A stretch of DNA of 64,000 nucleotides. Origin: Scylla paramamosain (Eukaryota; Arthropoda; Malacostraca; Decapoda; Portunidae). The notes under the pieces are model-generated. The model was not told the origin of the DNA and did not search any database. It worked only from the letters and a program-made list of their open reading frames with translations. The stretch is from contig NC_087167.1 of assembly GCF_035594125.1 (NCBI RefSeq), positions 2,156,001-2,220,000 of the forward strand, written 5' to 3'. Numbering within the stretch: position 1 is the first letter of the stretch; each line of letters begins with the position of its first letter. Positions 50,206 through 64,000 of the stretch are shown here, piece after piece. The position numbers and the translations under genes were made by a program.

Positions 50206-50631
50206 TTAGGATGTCATAAAATGCAGCCGCCTTTCAAAAGCTCTGATGTCATTCTTTTCTTTTTTCGCAAGGTCATCTGCTTTGTAGGCCTCAGCGTGCA
50301 ATGAGGGGACGATCATGATTTTTCCTACTAAGTTAGAATACTGAAATGGAGATACGTAACTAGCGAGAATGTTTTGGAGCAAGTGTGTCGCTGCAGTTTT
50401 ATTTGTTTTGATCTGTTCAATATGTCCCTTTGACACAAAAATATCTGCAAGTAATGGTACGTACATATTGGTGATGCCTGCAGCAATTTCTCCTTGGCAA
50501 AAAAAGTTTCTTGGTATGATATAATTATGGCACTTGAAATTCATCCCTCCATGCATCTCTTGATCTGATAGAAGAGATTTGCAGACTGTAATTCCCAGCT
50601 TCTCCCTCTCTTTCACTTCCGCAACCTTCAT
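50206..50631 (-). CDS. Unidentified 141-codon ORF
   Basis: ATG-started minus-strand frame ending in TAA, with varied amino-acid composition unlike the repeat-derived frames around it. It is basic near the start (KVAEVKEREKLG). The middle has hydrophobic and ordinary segments (IAAGITNMYVPLLADIFV, THLLQNILASYVS) and the end is charged (ADDLAKKEKNDIRAFERRL). No signal peptide, clear membrane segment or family motif is recognised. No TATA box or splice junction was found; a second frame with a nearby ATG (MSRPEYEG) overlaps its start. It could be an exon of an unknown gene, a retrocopy, or the remnant of a mobile element or integrated virus. Coding status is inference only. Confidence 0.35.
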   Translation of the reverse strand: MKVAEVKEREKLGITVCKSLLSDQEMHGGMNFKCHNYIIPRNFFCQGEIAAGITNMYVPLLADIFVSKGHIEQIKTNKTAATHLLQNILASYVSPFQYSNLVGKIMIVPSLHAEAYKADDLAKKEKNDIRAFERRLHFMTS

Positions 50632-51115
<484 letters not shown>

Positions 51116-51229
51116 AAATAAAATATTTCAAGAACTTCTCTGCTTGTGATGGGAATAATTCAGCTTGTAGTGTGGCTAGATGCGTACTTTTTTTTCTGTA
51201 ACTAGTGTTTTTCTTGTCGATTTATTTAT

Positions 51230-51422
51230 TGATTAATTAATTAATTAATTATTATTATTATTACTATTATTATTATTATTATTATTACTATTATTATTAT
51301 TATTATTATTGTTATTATTATCATGATTATTAATGAATGAATGAATGAATGAATGAATGAATTATTATTGTTATTATTATTGTTATTATTATTATTATAT
51401 TTTAATTAATTAATTAATTTTT
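51230..51422. repeat. TAAT, TTA and GAAT repeats
   Basis: TAAT units (51232-51252), interrupted TTA/TTG units to 51330, six GAAT units (51332-51360), TTA again and TAAT to 51420. A nearly mirror-like order of repeat types. Confidence 0.88.
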
Positions 51423-54400
51423 TTTAAGGACGGTGTCGTTATAAGGCCGTTATAATGCTCTTGAAACAAGGTTGAAATATAATCGAGAGTTGGTGGACAG
51501 CTTCCTGATTTTCAAAACTACGGAGTGTTCCATCCATCCATCTATGTATGTATGTGTGTATGTATATACGTATGTCTGTATCTATATTGTAAATATTCAG
51601 TGTTATTATCTATTATCCTTTCTCATCCCTTCATTTACATCTTTAGTTCTCATCTTTACTCTTCACGTCCTCATGAAGCTAACTATAAGGTGTGCCATTT
51701 CTCCCCGTAGGTTAGTACCATGACGTCTTCCTGGGCCTATGTCAAACTCTGGACATGGGCATAGCCGACTTCACCACCGGCGGAAACGAAAGTCGTGAGT
51801 GTTAATGTGTGCAGTGTTCTCGAGTATTCATTTCTATTGTATTTATGTAGTGTGTTGTTACTGGCTTTATATACTATGTTATATTCGATAACAACATTTG
51901 GCAACTCTGGGGTGTCTGGCACCCGTGCCGCTACCCATACCTGACCTGATCCCACCTCGTCTTTTGATTCTGGTGGTGGGGCCTTTCCTCCCTCCCGCCA
52001 ATTCTTCTTTGTAGTTACATTTTAACAGATTTTGTTTGCAGTGCTACATGACTTTGTTTTTGTTTCAAAAATGTCTTCTTTATCGATACATCATTTAATC
52101 AGCTCTCGATACATGGCGTTTAGGGCAAAAAAATTTGCTCATGAATCTGAAATCAATAGAAGTGCACGTATTGAGATGAGAATTGCAGGTAGAATTAATG
52201 ACTGCTACTTGGTTTTGTTAAAAATGAAGACGTTCGCTATTGATCTTCTCGCTGCTGTCTCAAAAGAGGATAATTAAAGTTTGTAGTCAGGATTGAAAAT
52301 GTTCAAGTTAATTCAAATTCCAATGTGCTGGGATAGAAATGAAGTAGGTCATATAAGGTTATGCAAGAATAATGTATCTGCCTGCACATGAAGAGCGTTA
52401 ATGTATATTTATATGAAGAGAAAATAGTTTATGGCTATGAAGATGTCGTGCAGCTGTGTAATGAACTCTTATGAAGTGGGTGACATTAATACTTGCCGCA
52501 TTATTAAAACTGCACTGAATATAAATTAACAGTTGTTGAGAAAATTGTCAAGCAGTTGATGGCTAGTAGTGTCTGGTGGTGGTTGGTGGTGGTGGTGGTG
52601 GTGGTGGTGGTCCCTGTGGTGGTGGTAGTGGGGGACTTGGTGACGGTGTCGGTGGTATTGATGGTGGCAAAAACAAGGAGGTTAAATAAACCTCCTTGGA
52701 TAAAGGTGATGGTGTTGTTGGTTCTCCTTGTTGTTGTTGCTGCTCCTTGTTGTTGCTGTTGTTGGTAGTAGTAGTGGTGATAATGATATTGGTGGTGGTG
52801 GTGACATTTGTAAAAGTAGTGTTGTAGTTTCTAAAAAAGTACAATCCTTGCAAAACGGACGGATGACATTCGAGAATAAGGTAGGCAGCGAAAAAAAAAA
52901 AATCGTGTTTTTGTAACATTAATTAAATGCTCTGGAGTAAGGGCCTTAGGCAACGCCAGCCCCTCAACAGTCTTTATCAATGGTGAAAGGATAAGGAAGA
53001 AACGTAAAAGGATTGGTGTCGGGAGCTTGAGACTCGTGATTCTCTCGGGAGGTGAAAAGGGGAATCTTTAAAAATGTCGATGGCTCTCCAGTGAAATTAG
53101 ATTATGTCAGTAACTTCAGCTATTCCTTCTGCCGCAAAAATGTAAAGAACGTTGGAGTCATTAAGACACATTTGTCAGTCGTCATCTTGTGGGAAGGTCG
53201 ACCTTACTCGGGGACTCCTAAGACATGGTTCAGGCTACTCCTTTTAATTAAATCTGACTATTTTTAGGCTACTTCCTCGAGATGGTGTTCGTGATGTGAA
53301 AGAAGTTTTTGAATTTTACATACCAAGCCCTGTTGAGTCTAATCTAGTTCTTGCTTCTGCTAAGACTCATTTCGCTTTAATGATTACCTGGTCCTGGAAA
53401 TGCTTCATGGTTCAGTGTAATGCTGTCTTTCATAACATCTGGTCTCCATAGATTATGATAAAAAGAAGTGTCCCTGTACACTCATTGCTACTATTTGCTT
53501 TATATCAGTGTTTCTATATTTATTCAGATTTCTCATAGTATGACAGCACATCTGCTGGTAAAAGAGGATTTTGTTTGTGGCTAATGCTGAGACAATTTTA
53601 TAATATTAAGTGTAATACAGGTGCAATTTGACGTAGTCGCGGCGTAAAAAAGATCATTACACTTGTTAGCATTACAATATCACACTGTATTGGAATGGTA
53701 CGTTCGGCACGAAACAAAAGTTGGAAAACATGAACACATCTTTGGGAGACTTCATACCTTTGTGTACTGATGTGACATTTCCAGGAGGACCCTCATCCTC
53801 AAACTACAAACATTACAACAGAAACAGCAGGGGGCGAGCTTTAAGCAAACATTGGTGAGGGCAGGTGTAAATAAGTGAGCTAAACACACAGAAAGATTTG
53901 TGAGCCTCTTATTATTCTAAATGGATGATATATTAGTAGAAATGTAAAACTGTGATAAAAAGGACGATGTTGGTGATGAGGATGTAGCCTTCCAATCCCC
54001 CCTCCACAAAAAAAAAAAAAATAAATAAATAAAATAAAAAAATCCTCAGCGAGACGGAGAGTGTCATTGGATTCTATCGTTGAAATGTCAAATCAGTCAT
54101 CGGTCCATTTCCCCCAGACAGCTGCTGTTGACCTCTTCCTTTTATATTTTTTTTATTGTTGATCTTAATTATTGCGGCAAGAAATTGTCAATTTTACCAT
54201 TAACATTACGTTGTCTTTAATAAACGAAATATAAAAAAACTATTTTTGTTATGCCCATCATTATTATATGTCATATGAATTCGTGATACATTTTCTTCCA
54301 TTGCGAATTGAAAGATTGCATCATAAATTAGTCCAAGGTTTTGTCAGTGTCATGAAGAGGTGCTTTGGCTTAACAGAAATACTACTCTGTAGCTCTCCTT

Positions 54401-55519
54401 TCGATATTCTTAACTTGCTTTCGCTTTATAAACAGACTGTAATTATAGAGTTGTTTTGAATGAACAACTTAGGTGAATGAGCGTCTTTTGTTCAGTCTAG
54501 CGAGGAATGAAAGGCAATAGAGATAGCAGAGATAGCGGAGTGGGTTGGCAGGCAGTAACGCTAACCATTTCACCAGCGGAATATAAAAGAGTGACCAAGA
54601 ATTCCAATTAAAACAACCGGCCCACGAATCATCATGTCTATATTGGAAATATACTGGACATTCTGAGCCAGATATTTGCATCATGCCAACTCACTGCCCA
54701 GAATATTATATTTAAAGGATATGATTTCAAAATTACACCAACTTCTGAATTATAAGATGTGTTCTGACGTGTGGATCGATGTTACGGTCTCTTTCTGCTC
54801 CTCCTCCTCATCATCACATCCTGTTGTAAGCTAAACCTGCAAATTCGTCAGGTTAATCTCACGACAGGATGACGAAATTGTTTTCTGAATATTTTTTTAT
54901 ACATCCATCGTTCATGCACACATTAATTTATGCAGACTATGTTTTTCGTTATGAGGAAGTACGTGTGGGTTGTTAGATTAAGCTGTATTTCTCCTCATGC
55001 CCAAAGGAATATAAAACTCATGAAACAGTTTGGGCTTTGTTCATATTCAAATAGACGCACATACCTGCAAATACTGGCCAGTGTTGTGTAGCCACCTGCA
55101 CCAGCGGGCGCCGCCGACTACTTTTATTTATTTTTTTATCTTTTAACTCTGCATGCCTTCCCGTCTGCCTATCTGGCCGTCTGTCTGCCCATCTGCATGC
55201 CCGTCTGTCTGCGCATTTGTCTGTTTACTTATTTGTTTATGGTTCAGTCAGTGTGTGCGTTTGTCTGTGCTCGTCTGCCAGTCCGTTTGCTTGCTTGTGA
55301 GTGTGCTTTTGTCTGTTTCTCTGTTTGTCTGCATGTGTGTATGTATGTTTGTATGTATGTACTCGTATGTATGTATATGTATGTATGTATGCGCGTTTGT
55401 TAGTATTATTCAAGTATGTCTGCTTCTCTTGTGTTCCCTTTTTCAGTCCGTAAAATTGTCTGTTTGTCTGAGTGTCTGTTTGGATGGTTATTATTAGACA
55501 CTTAGCTTGTCGTAAAAGC

Positions 55520-55521
<2 letters not shown>
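51423..55521. other. Gene-free stretch
   Basis: A small ATG frame (52071-52277, 68 codons, starting MSSLSIHHL) follows a possible splice acceptor TTTGTTTGCAG, but matches nothing known. GGT and GTT-rich cryptic repeats lie at 52570-52800. TCTG and TATG-rich DNA covers 55150-55470. Confidence 0.4.

Positions 55522-55591
<70 letters not shown>
55522..55591. repeat. GT array
   Basis: About 35 perfect units. Confidence 0.93.
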
Positions 55592-55592
<1 letters not shown>

Positions 55593-55846
55593 TCAGTGGG
55601 CCAATGATTTTTCTCACTTTCACACTCACTCACTCATTCTGCCAATCTATCTCTCTGATATTTGTTCGTCTGTTTGTGTCTGGCAGCTTTATTTTTTATT
55701 GCACGGCGGAGACAGCCCAAGGGTGGCGAAGCATGTTGTGAAAAAAAAAAAAAATGCTGTTATGTGCTGGTGCAGATTTTTTGTTTGTCTAGAGGGTTCT
55801 TTTTTTTGTTTATGTGTCTGTATGTCTGTCTGTTCGTCTGTCTTTT

Positions 55847-56147
<301 letters not shown>

Positions 56148-56654
56148 GCTATTAAATGTTTCAGCATCACATACAAGTCTTCAAGGTGGAACTCGAAGGA
56201 AATAGAAATAGATATCTTGCGGTAAAAAAAAAAAAGTCGTGTATTCGCTTCATGTGTACGTGTAGCAATATTAAGAACAAGTATGTTTTCCCGTGTGTAT
56301 AACTAGATTTATCGGCATTCTCATTTGACGTGTTTCCGCACTCGCCAGAAATCCTGGAAACACACTTCGTTATAAATTGCTGGAAAGCGTTGGTCGCGAT
56401 CATCTGACGGCCGGGCTGCTGCTGGTGCCTCGCGTCCTCGGCTGGAGCAGTCAGTGCACGCAATTCTCTCTCAGGCAGCCCCTGGTTTATCGCCTCCTGT
56501 CACAAAAACAGGCGCCGCTTCGTTCGTTCCGTTTTAAGTAAATGAAAAGCAATTAGTCAAATAACGCGCACTTGTTTATTGTTGTGTAAATTGTTTGGTC
56601 TTCTGTATTTTAAGAGCTGAGAGAGAGCATGCGCAAGTGTGTGTGTGTGCGCGA

Positions 56655-56657
<3 letters not shown>

Positions 56658-56734
<77 letters not shown>
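56658..56734. repeat. AG array
   Basis: About 38 perfect units, preceded by a short GT/GC run. Confidence 0.93.
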
Positions 56735-56738
<4 letters not shown>

Positions 56739-57499
56739 GCATTACTCATACACAGTTGGTTGGATGCACATACACTTGTTGCACTGTGTCATTTATGAAC
56801 TAAAAAGTACTTCCTGGCAGTTCGCTCCTCGTGGGGCTCCAAGCGCTGGTGGCCTCGGACATGAGAGTCGCTTCCCACTGGCGATGAGAGGCCCGACCCG
56901 TCCTACACGGGCTAAGCCGCTCCGCCACACTGGTCAGCTTTAAGCGAGCAATCTTTGTCATGTGATATATTTTCCTTTATTTCAGTTTAACATCTACATC
57001 CACTGGAGAGTTTTTATGCTCCGGAATTCCTCATCTCGTTTGTGTTCTATTGTTTGAGACTTCATAGTAAGAATTATAATTATTTATTTATTTCTTTATT
57101 TTTTTGGAATAGTGTTCAAATCAGAAATTGATGATTCTATAGCCTACATGATGAAGCTCCGTGCCTGCCTGCGGTTTGCGTTTTTACCTTCATTTTATCG
57201 AGAAGGTTTCGAAAGGCGCGTCCATTTGCATACTGTAATTCCTCACACCGTAGGAACCATTTTTCACCCGGACTCAGCCAATCCTCCCGGGAAAGTCTCG
57301 GCTAACCACTTCAATATTTCGCGCCGCCGCACCCTCCCGGAGCCGGTTTCCAGGGCAGTGTTCTCATTCTCGCCGGTAAGTGGACTTCGTGAGGCTTTAC
57401 AAAATGCCGGGAAGGCTTTTTCCTCAGATTTTTTTTCTCCTGGATTTCGTAATGTATTTTAGAAGTTTTATTTTATTTAGTTTTATTTAGTTTTATCTG
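56735..57499. other. Gene-free stretch with GC-richer blocks
   Basis: 56815-56945 contains on the minus strand an A-box-like site (TGGCGGAGCGG) without a convincing B box. 57230-57375 is GC-rich and unique-looking. No gene supported. Confidence 0.4.

Positions 57500-57569
<70 letters not shown>
57500..57569. repeat. TG array
   Basis: About 35 perfect units after three TTTTATTTAG repeats. Confidence 0.93.
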
Positions 57570-57571
<2 letters not shown>

Positions 57572-58855
57572 TTTATTTTTTTTTCTAATAAGGGGGCAAA
57601 AACGGGTGCACGCATTTGACCAACCAATTAGAGGTGAATATAAGATGTGTAAGAGCTGATATACACGCACGTACATCCATTTCTGATTAGACGCGAGGGC
57701 TGGCTGGTGTGATAATCGTTGGTGCCGAGCTGATCATACTCGGTGATTGCTCTCTAACCGGCCAAAAAAAAAGACCCTTTGACGTAAACGCGTAAACCCT
57801 TCATGTCCGCTCTGTTGGCAATGTCACGCTCTCTATATTCGAGTTTGTCATTGATCTACCTCTCAATTTTATTCGGCGCTGGGTGGAGGTTCAAACACGG
57901 GACGTTTAAGTAGTTTCGGATATCATAGTTCTGTAATGACCAAGGTGTCCATGCCGCCACAACAATCGGGGTCGTCCAGGATCCGATGCTTAATGGAATG
58001 CTGGAGGAAAGAGACACAGGACATTTTTTCCCCCTCTTAAAGACCAGCTAGCGAGGACCAGTTGGCCGAAAATCTTTGTGCATGTATCTCTTGCCCGTAG
58101 CGAGAGGAAACAGGAACAGGTAATTTCCAGCTCCTGTACCACGGCAATGTTGTAAGGGATGAATGATATTTACTGTGAAGAGACATCACTAGTCTCTACT
58201 GTGGCTCACTCTTGGTAAAATGTTGTGCTGCAAGCTTGGAGGATAATTTTGAAAGGTAACACTTAAAGCAAGCGAAAGTGGTTTTGTAATTCCTATTTTT
58301 CATTACCTGTTATAAAATGACTTGGGTTTGTGTCGATAAGAGGGGAGTAACACTGATTTTATATTGTTCTGTGAAATCATGATTCTTAGATAAAAAGTGT
58401 CATGATATCCTTAGAAATCAAAGGGTTGATTTATCTTACAAACAGAAACACGATCAAATTGTCTCTGTTCTTAGGTATCCATTTCAGCACACGACAAAAT
58501 GAAACTCCCTTTGAATTCTGAATCCTGACACCAACATCGAGCCTTAGTCCACCCAGGAGCGTTACCTGTTAGTCTTTCCAACAAAACGTTCGCTGTTCTG
58601 GAATCATATTCGGTTTCCTGTCCTGTCAGTTACTTGTTTGTTATATCTTATTTTCAGGAACAAGGCAGTGAAGTAACGAAGGGAAAGATCCCCAGAACCA
58701 GTCGCCAGCACTAATGTTATAATTGTCAAGTGCAGGAGAACTCTCTGATACATGCGACCCCTTGATTTGCTGAGCGCGAATGAATAACACTTTATGATTC
58801 CCCTTTAAAACAAATTCATGTTCCAAGGTGTGTTATGTAGAACAAAAATGTTCTT
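57570..58855. other. Gene-free stretch
   Basis: No coding exon, RNA gene or mobile element supported. Confidence 0.45.
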
Positions 58856-61543
<2,688 letters not shown>

Positions 61544-61562
61544 ACTGCATACATATGAATAA

Positions 61563-61685
<123 letters not shown>

Positions 61686-62027
61686 GAGGTAAGCAGGGAT
61701 ACACCAGACTTCCTTCTTCATTTATTGCAACGTTTCACCTTCACAGAAGGCATCATCAGGGTAAAAAAATGATAAAAATAAGTACAAAGACAAAAAAAAT
61801 ATCACATCACAATAGGGACAAGATTAAAACAAAACAGTAACCAAAAGAGGACAGGCAAAAGAAAAAGTAACAAAATAACCTATTTAATCTTGTCCTTATT
61901 GTGATGTGATATTTTATGTTTTTTGTATTTGTAATTATTTTTATGATTTTTTTAGCCTGATGATGCCTTCTGTGAGGGTGAAACGTTGCAATAAGTGAAG
62001 AAAGGAGTCTGGTGTATCGTTGCTACC
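61686..62027. mobile_element. Foldback with two outward-facing hammerhead-like cores (Penelope-like end)
   Basis: The left arm 61686-61828 and right arm 61883-62027 are inverted copies, about 85% alike by eye, around a 54-base spacer. Each arm, read outward, has CTGATGA, a short hairpin (CCTTC-TGT-GAAGG in the left arm) and GAAACGTTGC, then AATAAGTGAAG and GTCTGGTGTATC. On the right these are CTGATGA 61957-61963 and GAAAC 61980-61984; on the left (minus strand) 61759-61753 and 61736-61732. This order matches the catalytic core of hammerhead ribozymes, known in terminal repeats of Penelope-like retroelements. One extra base at the stem II junction makes activity doubtful. Confidence 0.6.
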
Positions 62028-62055
62028 GTCATCTATGACTAGGAACCTGTTCTAC

Positions 62056-62058
<3 letters not shown>

Positions 62059-62148
<90 letters not shown>
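62059..62148. repeat. AT array on the right of the foldback
   Basis: About 45 perfect units. Confidence 0.94.
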
Positions 62149-62151
<3 letters not shown>

Positions 62152-63077
62152 AAACACGAGATGGTATTAGAAAAAGAACTTTGGGAATTGTTTTGGTGCG
62201 TCTCACTGTGGTGTTATTCTTGCTCCTTTGTGTTGCTTTTGTGTTGGCAGAGACAATAGAGAGCGAGCTCCAGCTTAGGGCAAAGTTTGGGCTGTCAGGC
62301 TGGTGCTGCGCGGCGACGAGCGGCCCCGGAGTGGGATGTGGCTTGACAGGTTGGACGAGGCCGTAGTTATGAATACCAAACAGACAAACTGACACGCTCA
62401 CTGGATTGTAAGCTGCCGAACATGAATTGATTCAGTCGAGTTATCTGCAAGGACTAACAAGGAGGCTGCTGCTTCTGAAATAATCCTCGCCAACCGCCGC
62501 TGTTGTGGCAGACTGGCTTGAGGCAGGCAATTTTTTGTTCGTAATAGGATACGTGCATGACATCACTGAGATGGCGACGGCAGCGGGGTTGGTAATGGTG
62601 CTGTTGGTGTTGGTGATGTTTTAGGGTGATGATGCAATATGTTGTAATGGTGTATTGCCGCGTGTTGCTTTGGTGGTGGTAGTACTGTTGTGTATTATCG
62701 TTGGTGAGATGGTGATTATGTGTGTTTTAATATTAGTGGTGGTGATACTGTGTTGTGGTGTTGATGCTTTTGTAGTGGTGGCGGATGATGGTGTGTTGCT
62801 ATTTTGGTGGTGATACTGCATGTTGTCGTGATCGTATTGGTGACACTGTGCCGCACCAGTTCACTTTCACGGTGTTGCAGTGCGCTATGCCTGTGTTGTC
62901 TATCAATACCGCGGCTCTGCTTTGTGTTGGCGTTGCATGCTGTGGCCTTCCGTAATGCGGTGTGTTGCAGTGGTGGAGTCTATTTTTTTAAGGTGACGGT
63001 AATTTCTGTGGTAATTTGTGTTTATTCATGGACGTGGTGTGTAACTGTTCCTTGTTTTTACTGACACTAATTGTTCA

Positions 63078-63081
<4 letters not shown>
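62149..63081. other. Gene-free stretch with cryptic GGT/GTGAT repeats
   Basis: 62590-62830 is rich in GGTGGTGAT-like units. No gene supported. Confidence 0.45.

Positions 63082-63151
<70 letters not shown>
63082..63151. repeat. GT array
   Basis: About 35 perfect units. Confidence 0.93.
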
Positions 63152-63152
<1 letters not shown>

Positions 63153-64000
63153 CTTGTTGTGTTTTGGCGAGAATGATTGTTTACTTGGCGGGGTAGGGAC
63201 GAAATTGATCACAAGGATGGAGGAGTGTGTGAGAGAGCAGGTGTGTGCAGTGATGGTGCAAGGAGTGTTGGTGGTTCTTGGGTTGAGAAGCGAGGCAGCA
63301 GCGTCAGAAGTTGTGGGATTGTGGCGATTGTTATGGAGTTGTTAATTTAAGTGACTAAGTTATACAGGCATATCGTCGCCTCATGAATCAGTTATTATTA
63401 AAGGCCAAAGCTTTTTGCAATATTGTTTCAATTACATTTGTAAATGGCAGAACAATTTTAGCAACAACGCGAGGCAATACGGCTGATGCATACGAGAGGC
63501 TTCGCGTTTAATTGATACACTTTGTGCGAGTGTATTTTGCCTCTAGTGTATAATGCGTCCTCCCTTCTGTATTATTCATTCCTTTTAATGTTTGTTGCAA
63601 TTATGCTGCGTGAATAATTTAGTATCATTCTTATAATCTCCGTATCCGATTTCGTTACCCGGGATAATGTTCAGGGACAGCGAAAGAAACATTTAATAAA
63701 GACCTGAGCTGCAGAATATTGTGTCTGTCTGTCTGTTTGTCTGTCTGGCTGCTGATTATTTAACATTGTTTTTTCTTCTGTCAACACGCTGTGGTTGTGT
63801 CGGGCGCTAATCTGAGTGATGTCACAGCGAAAGGGTTGATTCCAAAATAACATTTCAAAATATATTTACTAATCTGTTCCTGGGAATATGGGGCTTTATC
63901 AGTTATTTATTTGATCGCTTATTCTTTAAAGCTGTTTTATTGTATTTTTTCCAATAGAATTTCGCGAAGCTGGAATGTTGTTCGCTTCTGCAAACTATAT
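63152..64000. other. Gene-free stretch to the window end
   Basis: Short TCTG run at 63722-63750. Nothing else recognised. Confidence 0.45.

Noticed and set aside
51244..51420. Regularly spaced short repeats that might suggest a CRISPR-like array
   Set aside because: Units are plain TTA, TAAT and GAAT microsatellites without unique spacers, in eukaryotic DNA.
56815..56945. Minus-strand A-box-like site (TGGCGGAGCGG) suggesting a tRNA-derived element
   Set aside because: No acceptable B box at the expected distance and no second copy in the window.
57112..57462. 116-codon plus-strand frame ending near a GTAAGT site
   Set aside because: Frame runs through the donor-like site, begins in AT-rich DNA without a promoter and matches no family; possibly just a GC-rich block.
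62181..62366. Frame that looks like a short secreted peptide (hydrophobic start, then Cys-containing tail)
   Set aside because: It opens with TTG, not ATG, and no upstream exon supplying a Met was found. The likeness to a signal peptide is probably chance from GTT/CTT-rich DNA.

Overview
The window looks like nuclear DNA from a decapod crustacean, most likely a crab. This rests on three things seen in the sequence: spliced genes for secreted chitin-binding (peritrophin-A / CBM14) proteins, an extreme load of long dinucleotide arrays (GT/AC, CT/AG and AT, many over 80 bp), and tRNA-derived SINE and CR1-like LINE remnants of types I associate with decapods. The species call is inference. No bacterial-type operon, CRISPR array, rRNA or intact tRNA gene was seen.

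Layout. 1-1555: the last three coding exons of a plus-strand CBM14 gene whose 5' part lies outside the window; a poly(A) signal follows the stop codon almost at once. 3913-13393: a complete minus-strand CBM14 gene with a TATA box, six coding exons summing to 801 nt (266 residues), a signal peptide split by the first intron, and two six-cysteine chitin-binding domains. The two genes converge tail to tail. Their last domains have identical cysteine spacing (11-5-14-12-8) and share a 109-nt phase 0/1 exon, so they are paralogues in inverted orientation. Introns of the minus-strand gene carry a SINE, a 663-bp foldback element with TA flanks, and a LINE reverse transcriptase fragment.

13400-64000 holds no gene that I can support with confidence. 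It contains microsatellites, some of them compound; a second SINE; remnants of two LINE families (the RT family at 11.3-12.4 kb, 24.2 kb and 42.1-43.6 kb; a CR1-like 3' end at 29.7, 30.4 and 39.6-40.0 kb); a 0.94-kb element with short inverted ends around a frameshifted ORF (44659-45597); a 1.4-kb polypyrimidine domain (37.7-39.1 kb); a Z-DNA-prone tract (15.6 kb); and a foldback carrying two hammerhead-ribozyme-like cores between two AT arrays (61.6-62.1 kb). One unidentified 141-codon ORF (50206-50631) is the best remaining coding candidate.

Function. The two genes probably encode extracellular proteins that bind chitin in cuticle, gut lining or peritrophic matrix. Everything else is best read as mobile-element and simple-repeat DNA. 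The most unusual structure is the hammerhead-like foldback, which resembles terminal sequences of Penelope-like retroelements.
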